This document shows, in pieces, positions 49,470 to 58,750 of a stretch of 64,000 bases of DNA. Every line of letters starts with the position of its first letter. Position 1 is the stretch's first letter. This stretch comes from Paenibacillus methanolicus (GTDB taxonomy: Bacteria; Bacillota; Bacilli; Paenibacillales; Paenibacillaceae). Under the pieces are notes generated by a model. That model made no database searches. It saw nothing but the letters and a program-made list of their open reading frames with translations, and was not told the DNA's origin. The stretch lies in the NCBI RefSeq assembly GCF_008124765.1, contig NZ_VNHS01000001.1, positions 62,001 through 126,000 of the forward strand. Direction: 5' to 3'. The position numbers and the translations under genes are program-made.

Positions 49470-51152
49470 ATGAGATTATTCGTGCGGGTATGCAACGAAA
49501 AGGGCGAAACCTTATCCTGTAAGATTCAGCTGCGAGCCATATTGGATGCGGGCGAGACTTTCGCGGCAGGCGAGAAGACGACCGTCTATTGTAACGGGGA
49601 AGCCGAATTTGAACTGGCGGCCGGCGAGTACGGGGTCGAAGCGTACAAGGGGAAGTTATACATGCCCGGGACGGCACGGGTAACGATGGTTAGCGAAGCG
49701 ATTGAGCTAGAGGTTGTGTTGAAAGCGATTGTCGATGCCCAAAATCTCGGGCTGTACGCCTTCGACGCCCATTCGCACGTGTCCAGAAGTTTAACGTCGC
49801 CTACCGGCAATCTGACCTACGCCTCCACCGTGATGAAAGGCGAAGATTACCATATTTTCTTTGCGGGTTCGCCCTATGATCCACAATCCCATCGAGAAGA
49901 TATCGAGCAATGCTTCGATGAAGAGGCATCCTACCGGGAACGGTACTCGGAGACGATCTCGGCTGTTAATGACGACAATTTCATATTGGACATCGGAAAC
50001 GAGATTGTAAAATGCCGTTATGGGCATATGTTCATGATGAACTATGAGCAGAAGCCCCTATTCAGCCGTTATTACGACCGGGCTTGGGACCCGTGGCTGT
50101 TCACCAAAATCGGCGATGAGCCTAATTATGCGATCGCCTACCCTTATGAAGCGCTCAGGAAGGAGAGGGGATCGAACTCCGTGGCGGTGGCCGCTCATCC
50201 GACGAGCTGGTGGTGGCATAAAGATCAATTCATCACGAATATCGCGGCAACCTTGGGCTTCGAAATTTTGGCGGGGTCGATCGACGCCATGGTCATCATG
50301 GGCTACGACCGCGATCATCGCCATTACCAAGCGCTCTGGTACGAGGCGTTGAACAACGGCTATTTCATGCCGGGCGTGGCCGAGACGGATCACACGTTCG
50401 ACGCGAACCAGACGAAGCATCTGGCGTTCAAAACGTACGCGCACGCGGACGAGTTCACGATCGATGCGTTGTGCACGGCTGTCAAAGCAGGGCGGAATAT
50501 CGTGTCCTCCGGCCCTATCGTTCTTCTGAGCGTGAACGACGAGCTATCGGGAGCGGTGCTGAATTATGCGGCGGGAGAGGAATTCCGCGTACGGATCGAA
50601 GCGTTCCGATGCTATGAGGCGCCATTGCAGCGCGTGCAGCTCATCGTCAATGGCGAGACGTGGAAGGAATACGGACTGAACGCCGACCATATTGTGCTGC
50701 ATGACAAGTTGACCATCAGCCAGGATAGCTATGTGATTGCGAAATGCTATGATGCGGCGGGCAATGTCGCGATCGCGAATCCGGTGTACATCCGTAACCA
50801 ACCGTTTGCGAATCAAGGCTTCAAATCCGATTTGACCGTTCGCGTCTTCAAGGACGGTCAACCGGCGGACGGATCGTTCTGGATCGGCACCGGCACCGAC
50901 AAGACAACATTTTCCAAGAAGATCCATTGTCGCATCAGCCCTGCAGTCGAAGTGAATATCGAGGTGGACGGGATGGTCAAACAAGCGAAGCTGTTCGAGC
51001 TGACCGAATTGCAGGCAATATTCCGCAACTTGTATTTTGGCCATTTCAATCGCGACCGCCGTTATGAGGCAGGCGAAGTGCCGGCCGAATATTTCGAGTT
51101 GGCTCGCATTCGCGCGCTATTAAGCAAGGTCGAGCTGCAGGTTTGCTTCTAG
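49470..51152 (+). CDS. CehA/McbA-family PHP-type metallohydrolase
   Basis: This 560-residue protein has an N-terminal beta domain of about 95 residues and then a PHP fold opening with FDAHSHVSRS (H101, H103 as metal ligands). Further candidate ligands lie in VAAHPTSWWWHKD and VAETDHTFD. C-terminal Ig-like beta domains follow. The family includes carbaryl hydrolase CehA, and most members have unknown substrates. GGGAGG supports the start at 49470 over the in-frame 49449. No signal peptide is seen. It precedes a two-component pair and importer 5; a role in modifying an imported glycan or phosphoester is inferred. Confidence 0.8.
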   Translation: MRLFVRVCNEKGETLSCKIQLRAILDAGETFAAGEKTTVYCNGEAEFELAAGEYGVEAYKGKLYMPGTARVTMVSEAIELEVVLKAIVDAQNLGLYAFDAHSHVSRSLTSPTGNLTYASTVMKGEDYHIFFAGSPYDPQSHREDIEQCFDEEASYRERYSETISAVNDDNFILDIGNEIVKCRYGHMFMMNYEQKPLFSRYYDRAWDPWLFTKIGDEPNYAIAYPYEALRKERGSNSVAVAAHPTSWWWHKDQFITNIAATLGFEILAGSIDAMVIMGYDRDHRHYQALWYEALNNGYFMPGVAETDHTFDANQTKHLAFKTYAHADEFTIDALCTAVKAGRNIVSSGPIVLLSVNDELSGAVLNYAAGEEFRVRIEAFRCYEAPLQRVQLIVNGETWKEYGLNADHIVLHDKLTISQDSYVIAKCYDAAGNVAIANPVYIRNQPFANQGFKSDLTVRVFKDGQPADGSFWIGTGTDKTTFSKKIHCRISPAVEVNIEVDGMVKQAKLFELTELQAIFRNLYFGHFNRDRRYEAGEVPAEYFELARIRALLSKVELQVCF

Positions 51153-51295
51153 CACGGCCGTTAGACTCATTCCAGATCTTTACCGCTCGTATAAAATGGC
51201 TTTATATCTAGTTAATCTTCCTCCGTTATAGTGATGCGAGACCTTGGCTTCGCGAGGGTAATCCACCAATCCAACCAAGAAAAGGTATGTTAACC

Positions 51296-52906
51296 ATGGC
51301 GAAATTATTGATTGTGGAAGATAACGATTTCGAGCGCAATGCGATGCAGCATTATATCGACTGGGACATCCTGGGCATCCGGGAGGTCGAGACGGCGTTC
51401 AACGGGCTGGACGGATTGGAGAAGGCGAGCGCGTTCATGCCCGATATCGTCATTAGCGACGTGATGATGCCGGGCATGAATGGCATCGAGATGGCCAAGA
51501 ACATCATGCGGATGTCCCCGCAAACGAAATTCGTGTTCTCCAGCGGACACGAGGACGTGCGTCTATTGCAGGAAGCGATGGAAGTCCGAGCGTATCACTA
51601 CTTGATCAAGCCGCTCAAGCAAGAAGAATTAATCCGCGTCATCAAGAAGACGACCTCGATCCTCGTCGACGAGAAGTTGTCGAGCATCGCGCATGACAAA
51701 GTCGTCGAGCAATTTCGCGCGAATTTGCGTTACCTGCAATCCCGGTTTCTGGAGGACGTCCTCGTCTCGGGCAGAACGGCCGACGATACGAAGTCGCTGC
51801 TGGTACAGGCTCGCGATCTGCAGCTGAACATGATCGGCATGTATAAGCTGGTCTTGGCGGAGCTCGAATTCGGCGATGACGCGGATGTATTCCGCTGCTC
51901 CGACGCCCTCCAACTTGTGCTCCACCAACTTGAGAGCGTCTGCAATCCGAAGCACGCGATCGTGGCGAAGAGCTCCGGCAACGCCATCATCGTCCTGCTT
52001 CATTCCTTGGTTAGCGGAGAGCAGGAAGAGACCCGGATTATCGACGCCGTCGATCGCGAGATCCGGACGTTATCCGAGCACGGCGGCTTTAAGTTCATGA
52101 TCGGCGTCAGCGGCCGGTTCGCGAACATGGAAGAACTTCCGGTCGCCTACCGGCAATCGCGCGCGGCCGCCGGCCGCAAAATCAATCTCGGGTACGGTCA
52201 GCTTGTCTATTATTCGGAAGAAGCGGAGTCGCGCGAGGGGTGGTATGAATTGCAGCCGCAAGATTCGAAGTCCGTCATCGCCCGGATCATCGACGCGGCG
52301 ATGGAGGGCGAATATGCCGAGGAGGAACTTGACCGGCTGGTCGCGTGCGCGCGCACGGACAGCAGTCCAAGCATGGCGCGGCTTCAAAGCTCGTTCATTC
52401 TGCTGTTCTCCGGTCTGAACATGCAGCTGGCGGGCGCTGGCGAGAGCTTGGACAAGATGGCGGAAGAAGAGCAGTCGATATACGAGCATCTTCTCCAGGC
52501 CAAGACCATCCCGGATATGAAGCAATATACGAACAAAATCTTCGCGTCGATCTCTTCGTACATGGAACGCAAGAAACGCAATAAAGACGATTACATCATT
52601 AATGAAATCCTCACCATTCTCAATCAGGAATATCGGCATCCGATTACGCTTGCTTCTCTCTCGGATCGCGTGTATTTGAGCCCCAATTACCTCCGGATTC
52701 TATTCAAGGACAAGATGAAGATCAGCATCCAGGAATATTTGACGAACTTGCGGCTGAGCAAGGCGAAGGAGCTGTTGAAGCAGACCCGCCACAAAATTCA
52801 CGAGATCGGCGAGATGGTCGGCTACGAGAACAGCACGTACTTCAACATCGTGTTCAAAAATTATATGAAGATGACGCCCGGCGAATATCGGAACAAATTC
52901 AAATGA
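51296..52906 (+). CDS. YesN-type response regulator with AraC DNA-binding domain
   Basis: This 536-residue regulator has a receiver domain with D55 (ISDVMMPGMNG) and a conventional LIKPLK lysine. A long linker region leads to the AraC domain in the last 105 residues (VYLSPNYLRILFKDKMKISIQEYL, YFNIVFKNYMKMTPGEYR). AAAAGG lies ten bases before ATG 51296; the upstream ATG 51287 is too close to it. Here the regulator precedes the kinase. The probable target is importer 5. Confidence 0.92.
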   Translation: MAKLLIVEDNDFERNAMQHYIDWDILGIREVETAFNGLDGLEKASAFMPDIVISDVMMPGMNGIEMAKNIMRMSPQTKFVFSSGHEDVRLLQEAMEVRAYHYLIKPLKQEELIRVIKKTTSILVDEKLSSIAHDKVVEQFRANLRYLQSRFLEDVLVSGRTADDTKSLLVQARDLQLNMIGMYKLVLAELEFGDDADVFRCSDALQLVLHQLESVCNPKHAIVAKSSGNAIIVLLHSLVSGEQEETRIIDAVDREIRTLSEHGGFKFMIGVSGRFANMEELPVAYRQSRAAAGRKINLGYGQLVYYSEEAESREGWYELQPQDSKSVIARIIDAAMEGEYAEEELDRLVACARTDSSPSMARLQSSFILLFSGLNMQLAGAGESLDKMAEEEQSIYEHLLQAKTIPDMKQYTNKIFASISSYMERKKRNKDDYIINEILTILNQEYRHPITLASLSDRVYLSPNYLRILFKDKMKISIQEYLTNLRLSKAKELLKQTRHKIHEIGEMVGYENSTYFNIVFKNYMKMTPGEYRNKFK

Positions 52907-52943
52907 ACGAGACTAGGCGAATGCCGACGGAGCGTGCACGGTC

Positions 52944-54731
52944 ATGAGCGGACAACCTATGCGTTCGACAAGCAACGGCTACAAATTTTTTCATCTCATG
53001 CTGGCCATCACCATCTTCATGGTGCTTATCTGCTCCGCGACGATCAGCTCGATCTTGTACACCAGATGGAACCAGACGCTGAACAAGCAGAACGAGGAAT
53101 TCATGCGCTACGCCGCGTCCCAAGCGCTCAACGGCATCGAGAATATGATGCGAAACTGCGAATCGACCGCCCGCAATATCTACTCCGACAGCACGGTAGC
53201 CAGTCTGTTCCTCGGCGCCGACGCCGGCAATGTCAATTACACGCTGTTCCATCAGTTCATGCTCGTGAACAACAGCTTCGAGAACTACGTCGCGACGAAC
53301 AGCGATATTAAGAGCATCGTCATCTACAAGTTGGATCCGGCGCTGATCACGGACGGCAAAAACATCCGCGATATCGAGAGCTTCGAACGACAGGATCTCA
53401 TGCGGCAGGCGATCGACGCACGCGGCAAAGAGGTATGGGTCACCTTCGAGGAGGAGGGCGAGGGGACCAAAATCCTCTTGCTCAAATACATCAATATTAA
53501 CCGGCCCGGCGGCGTATTGGCGATCGAGATGAACCAGGCGCGGCTGAGCAGCTTGTACAAAGGGGACGATAACGCCAAATACCTGCTGTACTTATTGAGC
53601 GACGGCCGGATTATGTTTCGCTCTAATCCGGACGTACGCATCGGGCGGGAAACGTTGAACGACGTGGAACGGAGCGTCCGCAAGGATCAGGTCTTCGCGA
53701 AATTCGGGCAAGGGCGCGCCGCCTATTATTCGTATTCCGTCAACGTTAACGAGGCGTTATCGTTCGTCATTCTCTACGACGCCTACGAGCTCGGCAAAGA
53801 AAAACGGTCGATCGCGAAGTATGTCTGGCTCTGCACGGGCTTCTTCGTCCTGATCGGGGTGGCGCTCGCGATCTGGTTCTCCACGCGCTTCGCGCATATC
53901 ATCGAGCGGCTGGCGAACAAGATGAAAGCCATCGAGCAGGGGAAACACCGCTTGACGCCGGATGCGACCCGCATTCGCGAAATCGCGGCGCTGGACCGCA
54001 CCTTATGCCGCATGGCGCAGACGATCGATGGCCTGACGGAAGACGTCGCGAGGACGGAGCGGCAGAAGGTAGAGAGCGAGATCAAATATTTGCAGATGCA
54101 GATGAATCCGCATTTTCTCTATAATCTGCTGTCCGCCGTTAGATGGATGGCCTTTCGCGGCAGCGAGACGAAGATCGTGCAAATCATCGACCTGCTGAGC
54201 GATTTCTACAAAATCGCGCTGAGCAAGGGAAAGGATGTCATTGCGCTCAAATCCGAGATCGAGCTCATCGAGCATTACGTCGCGCTGCACAATTGCTGTC
54301 TTCACGATCAGATCGAGCTGACGGTTCGCGTGGATCCGGCCTGCGAGCAGGTGCCGATTAGCAAAATGACGCTGCAGCCGTTCGTCGAGAACAGCATCAT
54401 TCATGGCCGAGTCCACGGCAGGATGCTGCATATCGAGGTGGATATTCGCAAGCAGCGAGATCGCTTCGAGATGACGATTCGGGATGACGGCATGGGCGTC
54501 AAGGACGAATTCATCGCTTATATAGACAGCTTGAACAAGGGGGAGACGTCCGCCTACCGGGTAGGGTATGGCGTTACGAATACGTTCGCCCGCCTCAAGC
54601 TGTTCGATCGCCATGCCGAGATCCGGGTGCGCCGGGGCGACCCGGGCACGATCGTCGAGCTGTCGTTCTCCGTCGAACGACAACAGGTACCGGAAGCGAT
54701 GCCGCGTTACGATCACGATCTCTCGGGTTGA
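52944..54731 (+). CDS. YesM-type sensor histidine kinase
   Basis: This 595-residue kinase has membrane helices near residues 18-38 (LMLAITIFMVLICSATIS) and 290-310 (YVWLCTGFFVLIGVALAIWF), flanking a sensor domain. HAMP follows, then the phospho-acceptor motif MNPHFLYNLLS (H390) and a HATPase domain with DDGMGV and VGYGVTNT. It lies 37 bases after the regulator gene. A terminator with a 45-base stem-loop ends the pair. Confidence 0.92.
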   Translation: MSGQPMRSTSNGYKFFHLMLAITIFMVLICSATISSILYTRWNQTLNKQNEEFMRYAASQALNGIENMMRNCESTARNIYSDSTVASLFLGADAGNVNYTLFHQFMLVNNSFENYVATNSDIKSIVIYKLDPALITDGKNIRDIESFERQDLMRQAIDARGKEVWVTFEEEGEGTKILLLKYININRPGGVLAIEMNQARLSSLYKGDDNAKYLLYLLSDGRIMFRSNPDVRIGRETLNDVERSVRKDQVFAKFGQGRAAYYSYSVNVNEALSFVILYDAYELGKEKRSIAKYVWLCTGFFVLIGVALAIWFSTRFAHIIERLANKMKAIEQGKHRLTPDATRIREIAALDRTLCRMAQTIDGLTEDVARTERQKVESEIKYLQMQMNPHFLYNLLSAVRWMAFRGSETKIVQIIDLLSDFYKIALSKGKDVIALKSEIELIEHYVALHNCCLHDQIELTVRVDPACEQVPISKMTLQPFVENSIIHGRVHGRMLHIEVDIRKQRDRFEMTIRDDGMGVKDEFIAYIDSLNKGETSAYRVGYGVTNTFARLKLFDRHAEIRVRRGDPGTIVELSFSVERQQVPEAMPRYDHDLSG

Positions 54732-54759
54732 CCTCACGGCATGAACATGGCCGCCTTTA

Positions 54760-54810
54760 GCAGGACTTTTTCTCGGCGAATGCGCTTGCCGGGCGAGGTC
54801 CTGCTTTTTT
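54760..54810 (+). terminator. Terminator after the fourth two-component pair
   Basis: GCAGGAC (54760-54766) pairs with GTCCTGC (54798-54804), with inner CTCG/CGAG and GGC/GCC pairs, followed by six T's. Confidence 0.85.
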
Positions 54811-54857
54811 GCGGCCCGCGTAGGCCAGGCGTTCCATTATCTATGGATTATGTTTGA

Positions 54858-54912
54858 ATCTATCGGTTTTTACATGGCCAAAAGAAACGAATCGCACCAT
54901 GTATCGATAGAT
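54858..54912. promoter_or_regulatory. Interrupted inverted repeat upstream of importer 5
   Basis: ATCTATCG (54858-54865) and ACATGG (54872-54877) are inverted as CCATGT (54897-54902) and CGATAGAT (54905-54912). It lies about 80 bases before the permease start and could be an operator. CATAAT at 54942 is a weak -10. Confidence 0.35.
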
Positions 54913-54970
54913 CCTTCAATTGAAGCGCAAGGCCTAACCCCGCATAATTAAAGCATAGCAGGAGGAAATC

Positions 54971-54997
54971 ATGAGAACGGGGAGAGGGATTCGTTGA
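54971..54997 (+). CDS. Eight-codon leader frame overlapping permease start
   Basis: ATG at 54971 has an excellent GGAGGAAATC ribosome binding site and encodes MRTGRGIR before TGA. That TGA overlaps the TTG start of the permease as TTGA. The layout suggests coupled re-initiation; expression is not shown. Confidence 0.35.
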   Translation: MRTGRGIR

Positions 54998-55959
54998 GGG
55001 TATCAAGTGTGTTCCGATGGAAGCGGGACGTGAAAGCCGGCTATCGCGGCCATGGCATTCGAAAGCAAATAAAGAGGCAGAAAGTGCATCTCCTGCTGTT
55101 AATTCCGTTTGTCGTCTTTATTCTCGTGTTCAAATATGTCCCGATGTACGGCTCGCTGCTCGCCTTCCGGGAATTCTCCTATCGCACCCCGTTCGGCGGC
55201 GAGTGGATCGGCTTCAAGTATTTCAGCGCTTTCTTCAACAGCCCTGATTTCGCCTACGTCATGCGCAACACGGTCGTCATCAGCACCTTGAATCTCGTGT
55301 TCTCCACCGTGGCGGCCATTGCGTTCGCCATCTTAATTTGCGAGGTGCGCAATGCCATCTTCAAGAAGTTCGTTCAGACCGTCTCGTATCTCCCGCACTT
55401 TATTTCCTGGGTGGTCGTAGCGGGAATGGCGATGACGATCTTCTCCATCGACGAGCTGGCGCCGGTCAATTCCTTGCTGCTCCAGCTGAAGTTGATTGAT
55501 AAACCAATAAATTTTCTGGGGGAGGTGGATCACTTCTGGCCATTGGTCACAGGCCTCAACGTGTGGAAGAACGTCGGATGGAATTCGATCATTTATATCG
55601 CGGCCATCACCTCGATCGACAAGCAGATGTACGAGTCTGCCATGATCGACGGCGCAAGCCGATGGAAGCAGATCCTACATATTACGCTGCCTTCGATACT
55701 GCCCACCATCATTCTGCTGTTTACGTTCGGCGTCGGTTACATCTTGAATGCCGGACTGGACCAGCAGCTGTTTCTTCAAAATCCGATGAACATGCCGCAT
55801 GCCGAGGTGCTGGACACGTATGTGCTGAAATACGGCTTGCAGCAAGCGGCGTACTCCTACGGGGCCGCCGTGGGTTTATTCAAGAGCGTGGTCGGACTCG
55901 CGCTGCTCTTGCTCTGTAATTACGCATGCCGAAAGTTTTTGAGAATGGGCATATTCTAG
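54994..55959 (+). CDS. Sugar ABC transporter permease, LplB type (importer 5)
   Basis: This 321-residue permease starts at a TTG following GGGGAGAGGG. It has a long basic N-terminus (about 30 residues) before the first helix (VHLLLLIPFVVFILVFKYVPMYG), six membrane segments and EAA loop YESAMIDGASRWKQILHITLP. The N-terminal extension is longer than in the other LplB-type permeases here. It is the first gene of the importer 5 operon, where permeases precede the binding protein. Confidence 0.9.
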   Translation: MRVSSVFRWKRDVKAGYRGHGIRKQIKRQKVHLLLLIPFVVFILVFKYVPMYGSLLAFREFSYRTPFGGEWIGFKYFSAFFNSPDFAYVMRNTVVISTLNLVFSTVAAIAFAILICEVRNAIFKKFVQTVSYLPHFISWVVVAGMAMTIFSIDELAPVNSLLLQLKLIDKPINFLGEVDHFWPLVTGLNVWKNVGWNSIIYIAAITSIDKQMYESAMIDGASRWKQILHITLPSILPTIILLFTFGVGYILNAGLDQQLFLQNPMNMPHAEVLDTYVLKYGLQQAAYSYGAAVGLFKSVVGLALLLLCNYACRKFLRMGIF

Positions 55960-56009
55960 CGAAACGTACTTAAGCGATGTTCTAAAGGTCTTGCAATGGG
56001 GGACGTCAG

Positions 56010-56897
56010 ATGAGACTTACCAGAGGCGAACGAGTATTTCAAGGCTTTAATTATCTCTTTTTGTTAGCCGTCGGATTTTGCGCCGCCTTCCCGTTCTGGA
56101 ATATCTTCGTGGTGTCCTTCAACGACGCCCGGGATGCGATGCGGGGGAGCATTTACTTCTGGCCGCGCAAATTCTCGATCGAAGCCTACCTGGCCATCTT
56201 CAACGAAAGCAGCTTGGTGCACGCCACATACATCAGCATCGCGAGAACGGTGCTGGGCACGGTGCTTGGGCTCGCATGCACGGCGGTGCTCGCTTATCTG
56301 CTGGCCAACCGAGAGCTCGTCTTCAGAAGGGTGTTCCTGTTCTTCTTTATCTTCACGATGTATTTCTCGGGGGGATTGATCCCGGAGTTCATGCTGTTCA
56401 AGACGCTGCACCTGTATAACAACTTTCTGGTCTACATCGTGCCGATGGCGCTCAATATTTGGAACGTGATGGTCATGCGGCAGTTCTTCGAGGAGCTGCC
56501 CGCGTCGCTGGCCGAATCGGCGAGGATCGACGGGGCATCGGAACTTCGGACGCTTCGAAGCATCATTCTCCCCATGGCGACGCCGGTTATGGCGACCATC
56601 GCGCTCATGATCGGCGTCCAGCAATGGACCACGTGGTTCGATACGTACATGTTCACGTCGGGCTCCAATGATCTGGCGACCCTGCAGGGCGTGCTCGTCA
56701 AAATTCTAATGGAGACTCAAATACAGTCGACGGACCCCGCGCAGGCGGCTAGACTGGAGCAGGCCGGATCGATTCTGACGCCGGAGGTCATCAAGATGGC
56801 GACCATTACGATTACGACGGTGCCGATCGTCATGATCTATCCGTTCCTGCAGCGTTATTTCGTCGGCGGGCTTACGGTAGGCGCGGTTAAAGGATGA
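56010..56897 (+). CDS. Sugar ABC transporter permease, LplC/YtcP type (importer 5)
   Basis: This 295-residue permease has six membrane segments, EAA loop LAESARIDGASELRTLRSIILP and the C-terminal VGGLTVGAVKG. A Gln/Thr-rich periplasmic loop (METQIQSTDPAQAARLEQAG) precedes the last helix. GGGGGACG lies upstream of the ATG. It follows its partner by 50 bases. Confidence 0.92.
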   Translation: MRLTRGERVFQGFNYLFLLAVGFCAAFPFWNIFVVSFNDARDAMRGSIYFWPRKFSIEAYLAIFNESSLVHATYISIARTVLGTVLGLACTAVLAYLLANRELVFRRVFLFFFIFTMYFSGGLIPEFMLFKTLHLYNNFLVYIVPMALNIWNVMVMRQFFEELPASLAESARIDGASELRTLRSIILPMATPVMATIALMIGVQQWTTWFDTYMFTSGSNDLATLQGVLVKILMETQIQSTDPAQAARLEQAGSILTPEVIKMATITITTVPIVMIYPFLQRYFVGGLTVGAVKG

Positions 56898-56968
56898 GCA
56901 GCTTCAGCGGCAGGGAACAACATCGCGATGCTTAACACCAAAAAACACGAGAAGGTAGGGACAACGGC

Positions 56969-58654
56969 ATGAAACGGGTTCAAAAAATGATGGCTCCGAT
57001 CGCGGCGGCGGTATTGTGCTTCACGGTGCTTGGCGCATGCAGCAATAACGCGGTCAACGAAACCGTCGAGCCGACGGCGGCCGACAACCAGGCGGGCGTG
57101 CAGCAGAATGCGAAGAAGGACGAACCGATCGTCTTATCGATCGTCAACTCCGCGGGCGGTACGCCGAATTTCCCGACGGGCGACGCGTTCTGGGAGGACA
57201 ATCCCGTCGCCAAAGCGCTCGAAGAGAAGCTGAACATCAAGCTGCAGTGGGATGTGTATTCCGGCGTCGGCAAAGATAAACTGAACGTGACCTTGGCCAG
57301 CGGCGATTATCCGGATCTCATCATGCTCTCCGATCCCGCACGCGTCATCGCCGACAAAATCGCCATTCCGCTCAATGAGTTGATCGAGGAGCACGGACCG
57401 GATTTAAAGAAGAAATACGGTTCGGCGCTGAACTTGCTTAAGCAGGACGACGGCAATATTTATCACCTCACCAACTCCTACTTGCCCGAGGGCGCGACGC
57501 CTCCGGGATACGGATACAGCCTGCAAGTGCGGAAGGACATCTACGATGCGCTCGGTTCTCCCAAACTTGCAACCTCGGACGACGTCTACAACTACTTGAA
57601 GCAGGTCAAGGAGAAGTACCCGAAGACGTCCGACGGCCAGACGATGTATCCGCTGAGCGGCTACAACCGCAACTGGGGTTCGCCTTACTTCGGCATGATC
57701 GCCATGGCGGGTTCGCCGGCGGATTCCAAGATCTATATCGGACCGGACGATACCATTAAATATTGGGCGAAGGCTCCTTGGGCGCAAGAGGTGCTCCAGT
57801 TCTACAACAAGCTGTACCGCGAAGGACTGATCGATCCCGAGGCGTTCACGCAGGATTACGCGACCTGGCAGAAATCCAAGCTGTATCCGGCGAGAGTCGC
57901 GGCGCACATCGGCGGGTGGAATCAGACGTACGACGTGTTGAAAACGTACACCGACGCCAAGCTTCCTAATGCCGAGAACATGTATTTCGAGAACGTCGTC
58001 TTCAAGTTCCCGTCCGGCGACAAGCCGGCCGTCTTCTCCGTCAGCAAGAAAGGGACCGGCGCGATTATCATCACCGATAAATGCAAAAATCCGGAGGCGG
58101 CCATGAAGCTGCTCAACTACCTGACGACGGAGGAAGGAAATTTCCTGGCGATGAACGGACCGGAAGGCATTCAGTGGGAGATGAAGGACGGGAAGCCGAC
58201 GCTTACGCAATCGTACCTCGACCGGTGGATCGCCGGCGAGAAGCAGGTGAATATCGAGAAGGAAACAGGCATGGGGCATTACGCGCGGATCGTCGGCTCC
58301 GATCTTGGCCGAACGAGCTGGGGGACGTATTGGATTCTGAAGGACGATCCGGTGGCGACCAACGACACGAGGGCGCAGCAGCGCGATCAGGCATTGAGCC
58401 CGTATTGGTACGACGCCACGACGATTGGCGATCTGATGGTCGGCGCGGATACCGATACGCTCAACAAACAGCAGGCCGTCGACAAGCGGCTGTACGAGAA
58501 CGCGTTCTCCGTCATCCTGGCCAAGACGGAGGCGGAATGCGCGGCGGAATTCGCGAAGTTCGTGAGCGAACTCGATGCCGCCGGCGCGGAGCAGGTCGAA
58601 GCGTATATGACCAAGATGCATCAACAGTACGAGAAGCAGTTATCCGGGACGTAG
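56969..58654 (+). CDS. Solute-binding lipoprotein, LplA/LipO type (importer 5)
   Basis: This 561-residue protein has lipobox VLGAC and a linker rich in Asn/Glu. The family 1 fold includes SGDYPDLIMLSDPARV and a long C-terminal helical region ending AYMTKMHQQYEKQLSG. It captures the substrate for the two preceding permeases. Downstream GH78 and amyloglucosidase-like genes suggest a rhamnose- or glucose-containing oligosaccharide, which is context inference only. A hairpin with a T-rich tail follows before the phosphatase gene. Confidence 0.93.
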   Translation: MKRVQKMMAPIAAAVLCFTVLGACSNNAVNETVEPTAADNQAGVQQNAKKDEPIVLSIVNSAGGTPNFPTGDAFWEDNPVAKALEEKLNIKLQWDVYSGVGKDKLNVTLASGDYPDLIMLSDPARVIADKIAIPLNELIEEHGPDLKKKYGSALNLLKQDDGNIYHLTNSYLPEGATPPGYGYSLQVRKDIYDALGSPKLATSDDVYNYLKQVKEKYPKTSDGQTMYPLSGYNRNWGSPYFGMIAMAGSPADSKIYIGPDDTIKYWAKAPWAQEVLQFYNKLYREGLIDPEAFTQDYATWQKSKLYPARVAAHIGGWNQTYDVLKTYTDAKLPNAENMYFENVVFKFPSGDKPAVFSVSKKGTGAIIITDKCKNPEAAMKLLNYLTTEEGNFLAMNGPEGIQWEMKDGKPTLTQSYLDRWIAGEKQVNIEKETGMGHYARIVGSDLGRTSWGTYWILKDDPVATNDTRAQQRDQALSPYWYDATTIGDLMVGADTDTLNKQQAVDKRLYENAFSVILAKTEAECAAEFAKFVSELDAAGAEQVEAYMTKMHQQYEKQLSGT

Positions 58655-58685
58655 GACGGATAGACGGGCGAGTTGGGCGACAAAC

Positions 58686-58728
58686 GGCAATGGGTGGAGA
58701 TAGCGAACTTCCATTCATTGCCTTTATT
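58686..58728 (+). terminator. Stem-loop after importer 5 binding protein
   Basis: GGCAATG (58686-58692) pairs with CATTGCC (58716-58722), with inner TGGA/TCCA, followed by TTTATT. It may be a partial terminator inside the operon. Confidence 0.55.
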
Positions 58729-58750
58729 ATGACTACCGAAGGAGACGAAC

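Noticed and set aside
57404..58624. 406-residue minus-strand open frame
   Set aside because: Antisense to the importer 5 binding protein, with no recognisable motif.
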